Shown here: positions 10,248 to 19,249 of the stretch, one piece after another
How the letters are laid out: each line of letters starts with the position of its first letter
How positions within the stretch are numbered: position 1 is the first letter of the stretch
Assembly (NCBI RefSeq): GCF_038443385.1
Contig: NZ_CP151726.1
Span: 4,464,001-4,528,000, forward strand
Reading direction: 5' to 3'
Source: Stieleria varia
Lineage (GTDB): Bacteria > Planctomycetota > Planctomycetia > Pirellulales > Pirellulaceae
DNA length: 64,000 nucleotides
Translations under genes and position numbers: made by a program
Notes under the pieces: model-generated
The model's database searches: none
Seen by the model: only the letters and a program-made list of their open reading frames with translations
What the model was told of the DNA's origin: nothing

Positions 10248-12005
10248 TTACCGGAGGCGGTCGAGGGCGTTTTTTAGGCCGCCGATGTAGACGTTGTTGT
10301 CACCGACGTCTGCCACGACCTTTTTGAGGACTTCTTGGGCCAGCGTGTCGGCTTTCGCCACCATGTCACGTGCTTCGCTCTGTTGTTGAGCGAACCATTC
10401 CCGCAGTGCTTTGGTTTGCTCGTTGTGTACCGATTCCACTTTGTCGACCACTGCTCGTCGCGTCGCCGCGATTTGATCGTTGACCGCATCGTTGGCTGCA
10501 CGGTTCAGGACACCGCCCAAGTTGGTGTGCATCTTCAGTTCCATGTCCGACCATGTTCCTCCGAAGCCGGCTTCGATGGTCACTTGATCGATCTCAGCCA
10601 AAGAGCGTTGGATGGACTTGGTCGCGGCCAAGTTCGCGTATTTGGAGTCGACCGTCATGTCGACGTGGACATCGGTTTGTTTGCTCTGCATGCGTCCGGC
10701 GACGTTCTCGCCTTCGATCTTGAGTTGAACCCAAAGGTCGCGTTTGCCGCCGTCGATGGTGATTGCTGCGTCACCGTTGCCGCCCAGTTTCATCGTGCGG
10801 GCGTCGGCCGCCGGCCAGTGAAGCGTCACCAAGTCGACATCGCCGCCGTTGCGTCGGTCTCGCATGTAGCTGACTTCCAGCAACTCGGGGCCATCGAGCA
10901 CCAGTTGTGCGGTCAGTGGGTCGTCCGACCATTGTGGCGTCGGCGTGATGTCCTTGATCGTTCCTTTGACTTGGTACGGGTTTCCGTCGACTCGCATCAA
11001 ACCTGAGACGGAGCATTCGCGGATCAACAGACTTGGTTTTCGGTTGGCGCCCAGGAAATCAAAGTCCTCGCCGCGAATCCGTTCTGTTTCGGGAGCAACG
11101 ACGGTGTAGTTGGCGATGCTGCGTCCGTTCTCATAGATTTCGCGGACGCGGTTGATTTGATCTTTGACCGCATTGGTGACGAGATCGACGCCGAAGTTTT
11201 TGGAATCCGAAAGGTTTCCAGGCACGTACTCATCGACTTTCGCCAAATCGATCCGCTTGGCTTCGTCCAGCGACGCAAAATCCAACTGCAACTGTTCGGG
11301 CAGCATATCGATCTGCTGTCGGACAACGACCAACTCGCGTCGTGCCTCTTCCATCTTTGCGATCGTGCGTTGGACTTCCAAGTAGTCACGCAGCGGATTG
11401 TCGATGCCTTTGGCTTGATCGCTGATCTCGCGAATTTGTTCCTTCAAGCGTTTCGCGCGTGCGACGGATTGAGCGTAATGGTTTTCCCATCGCGTGCGGA
11501 TCTCACGGCTACGTTTGACGGTTTCCAGATCTTTGCCGATCGATTCTGCTTGATCGCTCACGTCGTCGCCCAGTCCTCTCAGGAGCTGCGACAGCATCCC
11601 GGGGCCAGCAGGCACATCGCTCGCGGACTCGGGTTCTTCCGTGTCGAATTGGCCACTCGTTTCACGTTTCGCGCCGACTTGCAGTCCGGTGATGCGTCCG
11701 GTGCGTGCGACCCAACGGCGACGCAGCAGTGCGTTTCCGTCGATTTCCAGTTCGACTGATTCGGCGCGGACGATGTCCTGCATTTCTTTGCCGTCGCGTG
11801 GATCGGCAAGCCGCAGATCGGTGTAGGTCACCGACGGCGGAAACAGGCCGATACGCGTGTTTTCGATGCTCACCTTGGCACCGGTTGCGCTCTGCAGTGA
11901 CTGGACGGTGGCGAAGTGGGCAACGGGCCCCAGGCCAAGTGCCAGCAAGGTCAGCACGGCTACGACGATCACAACACGTGTGATGAGAAATCTCCAGCGA
12001 ATCAT
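10248..12005 (-). CDS. TIGR03545-like envelope protein (second gene of a two-gene pair)
   Basis: This 585-residue protein has one N-terminal membrane anchor (about residues 8-28, ITRVVIVVAVLTLLALGLGP) followed by an AsmA-like start: VSIENTRIGLFPPSVTYTDLRLADPRD. The middle (about 150-260) is predicted long helix or coiled coil rich in Lys, Glu and Arg. The C-terminal half resembles a lipid-binding beta-groove domain, then another helix ending DVGDNNVYIGGLKNALDRLR. It most resembles family TIGR03545, known from diderm bacteria as half of a conserved gene pair with TIGR03546. Its ATG overlaps the upstream partner's stop by 4 bp, which fits that pairing. A role in envelope lipid handling is inference; no function is established. 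Confidence 0.75.
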   Translation of the reverse strand: MIRWRFLITRVVIVVAVLTLLALGLGPVAHFATVQSLQSATGAKVSIENTRIGLFPPSVTYTDLRLADPRDGKEMQDIVRAESVELEIDGNALLRRRWVARTGRITGLQVGAKRETSGQFDTEEPESASDVPAGPGMLSQLLRGLGDDVSDQAESIGKDLETVKRSREIRTRWENHYAQSVARAKRLKEQIREISDQAKGIDNPLRDYLEVQRTIAKMEEARRELVVVRQQIDMLPEQLQLDFASLDEAKRIDLAKVDEYVPGNLSDSKNFGVDLVTNAVKDQINRVREIYENGRSIANYTVVAPETERIRGEDFDFLGANRKPSLLIRECSVSGLMRVDGNPYQVKGTIKDITPTPQWSDDPLTAQLVLDGPELLEVSYMRDRRNGGDVDLVTLHWPAADARTMKLGGNGDAAITIDGGKRDLWVQLKIEGENVAGRMQSKQTDVHVDMTVDSKYANLAATKSIQRSLAEIDQVTIEAGFGGTWSDMELKMHTNLGGVLNRAANDAVNDQIAATRRAVVDKVESVHNEQTKALREWFAQQQSEARDMVAKADTLAQEVLKKVVADVGDNNVYIGGLKNALDRLR

Positions 12006-13027
12006 CCTGCGGCTTTCCTTTGCTGGGAGTTGCGCAATTGGCGAAGCAAGTAGTTGAGGGCTTCGTCCATGGGCTGTACAGGCTGTACGGCTTGTGCGGG
12101 GGTATCTGAATGGGTTGTCTTGGTTGCATCCGCGTCGTTGTTGTTTTCATTCACGCGGATGATGTCGATACGGGTATCGACGGAGACCATTTTTTCGTCG
12201 TCGTCAGCGGATGTCGCGCCGTCGCTATGCAGAATGTCGAACGGGATCGCAGCGAGAGCGGAGTCTTGTGCGGCGAGATCTGAGACGCGGCTGGTTGCGT
12301 TGCTGCTGCCTGGTTCACGAGAGGCGAATCGCGGCGGTAGTGCTTCCGCGTGTGCTTGATGGACCAATCGCACCGAGTGTCTGGACGGGTCGGTTTCCGC
12401 CGACGGATCGCCGGTGTTATCAAGTGGTTCAAAGGGGATCGGCGCCAGGGCGGACGTAGCGATCGCGGGTTGAGGACTTGTGGTTTCGGAGTCGTGGCCC
12501 GCTTGTTTTTTCTTGCCCCCGGTCGCTTTCGTATTCGACCTTTCGGCCGTTGTCTTGGCCGCAGCGATGGCTTCCTCAGATTTCGGGTCCAACTCTTTCG
12601 GTTTAAAGAACTTGAACACCGGCAGGGTCAGCAGAAACACGGGCAGGGTCCCGGTCACGCCGATCAGGAAGCTGCCCATCACGATCGTGTTGTTCAGATC
12701 GGTCCACGGGACGAAGGGCATCATCCACGCCTTGGTCATCAGCGGTTGAACGTTCTGGTTGGACAAGACGAACTGACCGACGATGTGCGAGTACGGATCC
12801 AGCTTCGTCGCCACCAGAGTGATGCCGATACCGACGAGCGTCGCCATCGCATGGTTGATGTTGCAGCAGAGCGCAAAGAACACCAGGACGACCGCGAGTA
12901 GATTTCCGTGAGGAATGATGCCGCACAGAAAACCCAAGGCGACTGCGCCGGCAAGTTGATGGGGATACTTTCGCCCGGCAACCGCCTTGCGAAAGTTCTT
13001 TAGCATCTTGAGCGTAAAAACGATCAT
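12002..13027 (-). CDS. TIGR03546-like membrane protein (first gene of the pair)
   Basis: The protein has 341 residues. The start at 13027 is chosen because GGAGG lies 9 bases upstream; a longer frame to 13057 would use GTG. Residues 1-165 form a DUF2062-like membrane region with several helices: YPHQLAGAVALGFLCGIIPHGN, LLAVVLVFFALCCNINHAMA and SFLIGVTGTLPVFLLTLPVF. The last 170 residues are polar, low in complexity and probably disordered in the cytoplasm, a long extension for this family. It is translationally coupled to the downstream TIGR03545-like gene. The conserved pair suggests a joint envelope function, still uncharacterised. Confidence 0.75.
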   Translation of the reverse strand: MIVFTLKMLKNFRKAVAGRKYPHQLAGAVALGFLCGIIPHGNLLAVVLVFFALCCNINHAMATLVGIGITLVATKLDPYSHIVGQFVLSNQNVQPLMTKAWMMPFVPWTDLNNTIVMGSFLIGVTGTLPVFLLTLPVFKFFKPKELDPKSEEAIAAAKTTAERSNTKATGGKKKQAGHDSETTSPQPAIATSALAPIPFEPLDNTGDPSAETDPSRHSVRLVHQAHAEALPPRFASREPGSSNATSRVSDLAAQDSALAAIPFDILHSDGATSADDDEKMVSVDTRIDIIRVNENNNDADATKTTHSDTPAQAVQPVQPMDEALNYLLRQLRNSQQRKAAG

Positions 13028-13292
13028 CTTGGTGCGCCTCCATGCGCACGAATTCACAACGGATCAACCTTCCTCAGGGTTATCGGCACATTGGGCCTGG
13101 ATCATCCAATACAACCCGCACAAATTCACACGCTAGAGCAGTTGGCGGGGAAGCTGGTTTGCTAGCGATTGGCGTGCCCCGTCAACTGATGTGAAGACCA
13201 CCGTATGGCTGGGGTGATTAAAATTTGGCGTGGACATCAATTTCCATTGGCCGGTTTTGTTCCTCCCTTTGGAAGATACGCCTTCGGCTGGG

Positions 13293-13418
13293 CTGCTCAA
13301 AGTTTGGGGTTGACATTGTTTTTTCAGTCCATGTTTTCGTTCCATGCATCGCAATCAAAGTGAGCCTCAGGCGCTGCCGTGGGCCGGCACCACAATCCGC
13401 CTCAGGCCCACGGCTAGC
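13293..13418. repeat. Truncated copy of the 9.2-kb palindromic element
   Basis: It begins with the arm CTGCTCAAAGTTTGGGGTTG, then the ATGCATCGCAATCAAAGTGA block and most of the GGCGCTxGCC palindrome. It breaks off inside the second half-palindrome at CACGGCTAGCCC, where the next repeat begins. A related arm (ATTAAAATTTGGCGTGGACA) precedes it near 13212. The 13028-14087 gap otherwise holds the two repeats listed next and no credible gene. Confidence 0.7.
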
Positions 13419-13419
13419 C

Positions 13420-13590
13420 CAGATTATTCACGCGACTTAATACGGTCATCGCAATACGGTTGCACGAAACGACTTGCGCGGATTGGCACGAAAACAGTCT
13501 GCGCATGTCAGCCGCCACGCGATAGCGTCCGGTTCTCACGCCTGTAATCGGGAACCGGACGCTATCACGTGCCGGCTGATGAATCATCCG
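13420..13590. repeat. About 170-bp dispersed repeat, copy 2
   Basis: This is a homologue of 1000-1170. Shared blocks are GCGGATTGGCACGAAAACAG, the CAGCCGCCA block, and the inverted pair GATAGCGTCCGGTT / AACCGGACGCTATC, which is more symmetrical here than in copy 1. Confidence 0.55.
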
Positions 13591-13599
13591 GGTTAGCCC

Positions 13600-13760
13600 G
13601 GATGATTCATAAACCGACGCGTAAGCGAGGAATACTCGGTAAATCCCTCGCTTTCGCGTCGGGTTATGAAAAGCAATCTGCATTTCCCAGCGGTGACGTA
13701 ACTCGTTGTCGAGAATCTGCTTGCGCTGAAATCAATCATCCGCATGAATAATCCGGACTA
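13600..13760. repeat. About 150-bp dispersed repeat, copy B
   Basis: This is a homologue of 9918-10080 in the same orientation. It directly abuts the 170-bp repeat, so the gap is a mosaic of three repeat families end to end. Confidence 0.6.
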
Positions 13761-14087
13761 GCGAGTGAGACGCCAAATTCACTCGCTTGCGCTTCGTGCT
13801 GGTATTTGGGGCTGTCGTCTCCAAAAACCGCCCGTTCCTGGCGTTTTCAGCCGAATTTGCGGGGGAAACTCCGCGTGACTTCGAGGTTCTGCTCGTTTCT
13901 CGGCCGGTTTCGCCGGATTTTGACATGGGCAGATACGTCCTCGCTAATCGAATATACTGGCGTCCGTTGATACTGGCGGCCGGTGTAATCTGCCCAAGCC
14001 GTACAGGCGTTGTCAACGGCCAACAAACGGGTTCCTGCGTCGGTCTCTTATCGTGTCTTCTCTACTCTGCATTGAATTTGGGCGACC

Positions 14088-17000
14088 ATGGGTTCCAAGC
14101 GAAACCACTCGATTCATCGTCTGTTCTCATCCGTGTCCTCAAGCGAGTCGAAGCGACGCAGCAGGTCGCAAAATCGAAACCGACGTCGTCGGCTTGCTGC
14201 TTCGTTTGAGTCCCTGGAAGCGAGGAACTTGCTGACGTTTGCGATCGATCTGTTTGCGGACATCAATCAGTTCGGGCAGTCGTCGTTTGCGAGCGACATG
14301 GTCGAGTTGAATGGTGACATCTATTTTGCGGCGGACGATGGGATCTCGGGGACTGAGTTGTGGAGAAGCGATGGAACGGCCGAAGGCACGGTTCGCATCG
14401 TCGACATTCTGCCTGGGCTGGATGGGTCCGCTCCGTCGGAGTTGACCGTTGTCGGCAACGAAGTGTTCTTTACCGCGTTGGACGAACTGGACGAAGTCGA
14501 CCTGTGGAAAACGGACGGGACAGAGTCGGGGACGGTCAAGGTTTACGATGCAAACGAAGACGGGACGTACTTTCTGGAGAATTTGACCGAGTCGGGTGGA
14601 AAGCTTTTCTTCACCGCGTATCAAGAAGCAACGTCGTATGAACTGTGGGTCAGCGATGGGACGGCCGCCGGCACGGTCTTGGTCAAGGACATCAATTCCG
14701 ATGCATACGCATTCGAGGGACCGCGTGAGTTGACCGATGTCAATGGTGTGCTGTTCTTCACCAGCTACGACAACTCTGGGGACAACCGCGAGCTTTGGAA
14801 AAGCGACGGGACGTTTGCCGGTACGGTGATGGTCAAGGAGATTGGGATCGATCTCGGCGATCCGCTTGATCCATTGGACGATGATCCGACGCTCGGCAGT
14901 GATCCCAATCAGTTGACCAACATCAACGGCGTGCTTTATTTCTCAGCCGACAATGGCCAGAACGGTCAAGAGTTGTTCCGAAGCGGAGGTGATGCGGCCA
15001 GCACGGTGATGGTCGCCGACTTGAATCCACTTGGCGACTCCTATCCACACGAGTTGACCGCATTCAACGGAAAGGTTTTCTTCGTCGCAGATGATGGAGT
15101 GACAGGGAACCAGTTGTTTTCGAGCGATGGCAACACCATTGAGTTGGTCGCCAACACGGCGGGTGGAAGTAGCGAGTCGAATCCATCGGGGTTGACCGTT
15201 GTCGGGTCCGAGTTGTTCTTTGCCGCGGAAGGATTAGTGCCGGCCAAGTCATTGACGGCCGTTGCGCCCGCGCTCACATCGTCAAACTCTCGCGTTGGCA
15301 GTTCCCGCGCGGGCATCGTGAATTCGGTTGCGCTGCCGAACTCCGGCGTCCTGCTGGCGGCAACCAGTTCCGCTGCGTTCACGACCACGACTCAGCAAGG
15401 CACCAATGACGGGCCTGGATGGGTGTCCGCGACCGCGACGGTTGGGACACAAGATCCGGTCAATGGAGACGTCCAATTGACGACGATCGGAAAGAACGAT
15501 CTCTACATCCAGGACATCGATCCGGGGGATTTGTCCGTTGACGCGTGGGAGTGGACGCTCAGTGATCCGGGCGGATTGCACGATATCAGTTTCACCGGGT
15601 TTGCATCGGGCAACGAGTTTAACGACGCGGCGGACGGGATTTTGTTCGAGTTGTTTGTCAACGGATCGGCGACTCGCAGCGGGTTCACGGAAGTATTTGG
15701 TGATGAACTGGACAACTGGTTCGGAACCCGCGATTCAGGCAACATCGACCTGTTCTTTACCGGCGGGGCGTCGATCACGACCGCGACGGTGCGGATGACG
15801 CTTAGGCGAGACGGGGGTGCGGAAGTCTTTGCCGCGAATTCGAACGAAGCCATCTTGGTCAACGCGATGTTGACGGCGGATCTTCATTCAGCGACACCCA
15901 CGTTGGTTCCGTCGGGACCCGAGTTGCACAAAACGAATGGGACCGCGTTGGGGACCGTGATGGTCAAAGACATCGCGGCGGATGTCGGTTCGTTTCCATC
16001 GCAACTGACTGAGTCCGGCGGACTGCTGTATTTCTCCGCCGACGATGTGATCACCGGTGGCCGTGAACTGTGGGTCAGCGACGGGACGTTGGTGGGTACG
16101 AATATGGTTTTGGATTCTCGGCCTGGCGTGGATGATCAGGGGGCACCACTCGACGGAGATCCTGAGCAACTGATCGACATCGCGGGAACCTTGTTCTTTA
16201 CGACCGAAGACCAATGGCGGGATCGTGAGCTGTGGTCCAACAGCGGCGGCACATTTGATTTGGTCAAAGACATCAACCCGACAACCGCTAGTGCAAACGT
16301 GAACAGTTTGATCCCTGTGGGGAACTTGATCTACTTTGCCGCCAATGACGGGATACACGGCGAAGCACTTTGGGTGGCCGACACGGTCGCGGAGACGGTG
16401 CAAATGGTCGCCGATGTCACGGACTCGCCCATGGACAACATCAGCGGGTTGATGGAGTTCAACGGAAAGATCGTGTTCTTTAATGACTCCGCCGGAATGA
16501 ACGGCGGAGTGTACATCGCCAGCGTGGCGGATCCGGCGCAGCGGATCTCGACTGCGACGCCGATCGAATTCAATGCACGGGGTGACTTGTTCGCGGAGTC
16601 CAACGGTTTCATTTATTTCGTCGCTGATCATGCGACGGCGGGTGAAGAAATCTGGCGAACCGACGGGGTGGCTGACGCCGTGATGCAGGTGGACGTGTAC
16701 TCCGGTGCGACAAGCAGCAGCCCGCGTGAGCTGATTGATTTTAACAACCGCTTGTATTTCACCTCCGATGATCCGTTGACGGGTGTCGAGGTTCGCAGCA
16801 CCGATGGCACGTTCGTCAGTTCCTTTGACGTCAATGGACAATCTGGGATGGGAGGACCGCCAAGCAATTCGTCCGACCCGACCGAGTTGACCGTCAGTGG
16901 CGGCGTTCTGTATTTCACTGCAGATGACGGCCTGGAGGGGCGAGAGTTGTGGCGGGTGAATAGCCCGTCGTTCTTTTCTAAAGTGGCAGACTTGCGAGCC

Positions 17001-18143
17001 GGTTCGGGCTCCAATCCGTCGGGGCTGACGGATGTCGGTGGCACGTTGTATTTCGCTGCGGACAATGGAACAGACGGCGTCGAGCCTTATTCGACCACCG
17101 GATCGACGGCGTCAACGGCGCAAGTCAGGAATATCGCATCGGGCGTGGCGAGTTCCAATCCATCGGGATTCTTTGGGTTTGGCGGCAACGTGTATTTCGC
17201 GGCTGACAATGGAGTGGACGGGACGGAATTATGGGCAACAGATGCAACACCCGCGGGAGCCAACCAAGTCGCCGATGTTCAAATGGGGGCAATCGGCAGC
17301 AATCCTGAACCGATGATCGCGACCGCACAGCGACTGTTGTTTGCCGCTAACGGGAATGCAGGTTTCGATCGAGAGATTTGGGCAACGGACGGAACGGCTG
17401 CCAAGACGATCTTGGTCGAAGATCTGAACCCGGGTGTGTACGCCGGCAGCACCCCGGTGGAGACAATAGAGGTCAACGGGCAAGTATTCTTCGTTGCCGA
17501 CAACGGTCTCAGCGGACGGGAGCTGTTTCGATTGACCGAGCAAGCACCGGTGGCGACCACGATCGCGGTTTCGGCGGTTGATGGCGTCTTTCCGGTCGTC
17601 GGTGCGACGCAGCGTTCGCAGGTAGACAAAGTGTCGTTGGTGTTCGATTCCGTAGTGGATATCGATCCCGCGTCGATCAGTTTGCGGAACCGCAATACGG
17701 ATACTGTTGTGACGTCAGTGCAAGTCAACCAGTCAGTTCAAGACGGGCAAACGATTTTGGAACTGACATTTGGCGCAGGTCCCTCCGTGAATCAACGCGA
17801 CGTGCTCGGTACAACGGGGCTGAAAAATTCGCTTGCGGACGGCAACTATGAGTTGATCATTCTGGCCACCGGAGTTTCGTCGATCGAAAGCGGTCGACAG
17901 ATGGCGGTCGACTTGGTCCACGGTGATTCGGATGACGATTGGTTCTATCGGCACTTCGGTGATTTTGACGGTGATCGCGACACCGACATCCAGGACTACA
18001 CACGATTCCTGTCGACGTTCCGACAGACTTCAATGGGACCGAACTACATCGCCGTGTTTGATTTCGAAGGCGACGGGGACACCGACATCCAGGACTTCAC
18101 GCAACTGCTGGGTCGCTTCCGAATTCGCCGGAATTTCATCTGA
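14088..18143 (+). CDS. Giant secreted ELWxxDGT-repeat protein with dockerin-like C-terminus
   Basis: The protein has 1351 residues. The basic N-terminus with RLAASFESLEARNLLTF resembles the planctomycete LEPR-xLL export/sorting motif. From about residue 60 to 1150 there are roughly 17 repeats of about 50-60 residues of the ELWxxDGT type (GTELWRSDGTAEGTV, RELWKSDGTFAGTVMV, REIWATDGTAAKTILV), which likely form beta-propellers. Residues about 385-605 are an unrelated inserted beta-rich domain that splits one repeat. Then come an Ig-like region (about 1150-1280) and a dockerin-type end with two Ca-binding loops, DFDGDRDTDIQDY and DFEGDGDTDIQDF. It is probably extracellular, perhaps part of a cell-surface or adhesion complex. 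It is monocistronic. Confidence 0.88.
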   Translation: MGSKRNHSIHRLFSSVSSSESKRRSRSQNRNRRRRLAASFESLEARNLLTFAIDLFADINQFGQSSFASDMVELNGDIYFAADDGISGTELWRSDGTAEGTVRIVDILPGLDGSAPSELTVVGNEVFFTALDELDEVDLWKTDGTESGTVKVYDANEDGTYFLENLTESGGKLFFTAYQEATSYELWVSDGTAAGTVLVKDINSDAYAFEGPRELTDVNGVLFFTSYDNSGDNRELWKSDGTFAGTVMVKEIGIDLGDPLDPLDDDPTLGSDPNQLTNINGVLYFSADNGQNGQELFRSGGDAASTVMVADLNPLGDSYPHELTAFNGKVFFVADDGVTGNQLFSSDGNTIELVANTAGGSSESNPSGLTVVGSELFFAAEGLVPAKSLTAVAPALTSSNSRVGSSRAGIVNSVALPNSGVLLAATSSAAFTTTTQQGTNDGPGWVSATATVGTQDPVNGDVQLTTIGKNDLYIQDIDPGDLSVDAWEWTLSDPGGLHDISFTGFASGNEFNDAADGILFELFVNGSATRSGFTEVFGDELDNWFGTRDSGNIDLFFTGGASITTATVRMTLRRDGGAEVFAANSNEAILVNAMLTADLHSATPTLVPSGPELHKTNGTALGTVMVKDIAADVGSFPSQLTESGGLLYFSADDVITGGRELWVSDGTLVGTNMVLDSRPGVDDQGAPLDGDPEQLIDIAGTLFFTTEDQWRDRELWSNSGGTFDLVKDINPTTASANVNSLIPVGNLIYFAANDGIHGEALWVADTVAETVQMVADVTDSPMDNISGLMEFNGKIVFFNDSAGMNGGVYIASVADPAQRISTATPIEFNARGDLFAESNGFIYFVADHATAGEEIWRTDGVADAVMQVDVYSGATSSSPRELIDFNNRLYFTSDDPLTGVEVRSTDGTFVSSFDVNGQSGMGGPPSNSSDPTELTVSGGVLYFTADDGLEGRELWRVNSPSFFSKVADLRAGSGSNPSGLTDVGGTLYFAADNGTDGVEPYSTTGSTASTAQVRNIASGVASSNPSGFFGFGGNVYFAADNGVDGTELWATDATPAGANQVADVQMGAIGSNPEPMIATAQRLLFAANGNAGFDREIWATDGTAAKTILVEDLNPGVYAGSTPVETIEVNGQVFFVADNGLSGRELFRLTEQAPVATTIAVSAVDGVFPVVGATQRSQVDKVSLVFDSVVDIDPASISLRNRNTDTVVTSVQVNQSVQDGQTILELTFGAGPSVNQRDVLGTTGLKNSLADGNYELIILATGVSSIESGRQMAVDLVHGDSDDDWFYRHFGDFDGDRDTDIQDYTRFLSTFRQTSMGPNYIAVFDFEGDGDTDIQDFTQLLGRFRIRRNFI

Positions 18144-18191
18144 GCGGGGGTAACCGCAATGCGTCACGGCGGTTCTGGGGAATGTTTTTTT

Positions 18192-18397
18192 ACACTTCTC
18201 GCTGATCGCCACCCCACTGAACGCTCGTTTCCAGGCTCACGTCTGGGAACGCACTGCCATGGAGGCTCTGCCTGGCGAAAATCAGCGTGGCCTGGAAATT
18301 GTCAGCAGATCGGCAGGCAGGAGCCTGCTAAACATTGGGTTCCCAGGCAGGAGCCTGGGAACCAGTGGTGCCTGTGGTGGCGATCAGCGAGAAGTGT
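18192..18397. mobile_element. 206-bp MITE-like element with perfect 22-bp terminal inverted repeats
   Basis: The left end, 18192-18213 (ACACTTCTCGCTGATCGC followed by CACC), is the exact reverse complement of 18376-18397. Inside is a second palindrome, GTTCCCAGGC-nnnn-GCCTGGGAAC (18339-18362), preceded by a related AGGCAGGAGCCTGCT. No reading frame or clear target duplication is visible. It fills most of the 18144-18482 gap. Confidence 0.7.
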
Positions 18398-18482
18398 CTG
18401 TTTTCGGATAGATCACGTGTCGCTAACCGTGTGCTATCTTTCGATAGAGCGTTTTGTGTCCACCTGGTTGGCTTGATCTGTC

Positions 18483-18971
18483 ATGTTTCTGTTTCCATCG
18501 GTTACCGATCTGCAATCTGCGACCGCCGAGATTCGTCGGTGGCGTTGTGGGCGGATTGTCATGCAAGCGGGCAAGTTGGTTCGGGTTCAGCGACAACTTT
18601 GGTGCGGCAGCGTCTCGATGGCTCAAGTCTGGTGGCAGTCGCGTCATGGTCGACCCGACGATGACATTTGCTGGTTGGATTATCACCAGCCTCGTGGCAT
18701 GCCCGGCTTTCTGACGCTCGATTACATTCGTTCGGGATCGTCCGCCGGATACAAAACCTTTCTCGGTGCCTGTCATGTGCTGGACGAGATCGCGCGTATC
18801 CGGGGCGCGCAAGCGATCGTGGCGCACGTCTCAACGGCGGCCATTTCCGATCGTTTGCTGGAGCGGCTTGGCTGGGAGCGCCATTTGGAGCATTGGTCCG
18901 GTCGGCATTGGATCCGACGCTTCTACGACGGCTACCCCGAATCCTGTTTGCAACGCTATCTGGCAACCTGA
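18483..18971 (+). CDS. Hypothetical protein, GNAT acetyltransferase-like
   Basis: This is a 162-residue cytoplasmic protein with no signal or membrane segment. The C-terminal 60 residues, AIVAHVSTAAISDRLLERLGWERHLEHWSGRHWIRRFYDGYPE, look like the last strands and helix of a GNAT fold, where an LxRLGW motif precedes the final strand pair. The classical Q/RxxGxG/A acetyl-CoA loop is not clear, so activity is uncertain. The ATG at 18483 comes soon after the repeat element. The base composition is like that of neighbouring genes. Planctomycete-specific family likely. Confidence 0.65.
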   Translation: MFLFPSVTDLQSATAEIRRWRCGRIVMQAGKLVRVQRQLWCGSVSMAQVWWQSRHGRPDDDICWLDYHQPRGMPGFLTLDYIRSGSSAGYKTFLGACHVLDEIARIRGAQAIVAHVSTAAISDRLLERLGWERHLEHWSGRHWIRRFYDGYPESCLQRYLAT

Positions 18972-19018
18972 TTTGGTTCTTTAAGGAACGGCGATCCATT
19001 GACTGACGCACTTGGTTG

Positions 19019-19141
19019 TGGAATTCGCCAGAATTCCTTTCACACCGAGATTCTCACACAGGAACTCTGACGAATCCCACTACGATGTGTCGTTGTGATC
19101 GTATGGCGTTGGCGGTTGGAATTCTGGCGAATCCCATTACG
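19019..19141. repeat. Copies of the GGAATTCTGGCGAATCCC intergenic repeat
   Basis: An inverted pair lies at 19019-19085 (GGAATTCGCCAGAATTCC, then GGAACTCTGACGAATCCC) and a single copy at 19118-19141 ending CATTACG. The pair has the same layout as 63208-63257. Single copies are listed at 20746, 31183, 49277 and 60385; a degenerate one is at 34662-34686. Confidence 0.75.
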
Positions 19142-19249
19142 GGTTGGCGGCGATCGTATGGATGATCCTTTCGTGCCGCTGGCCGGATGCGGGGCGATTG
19201 TCTACAGTCAGGCATCACTCATTTTGTCGTTGTTGGATGCTGACTGCCT

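Noticed and set aside
10335-12901. Several long plus-strand frames opposite the TIGR03545/03546 pair
   Set aside because: They have composition typical of antisense reading of GC-rich genes, while the minus strand has coupled genes with a GGAGG site.
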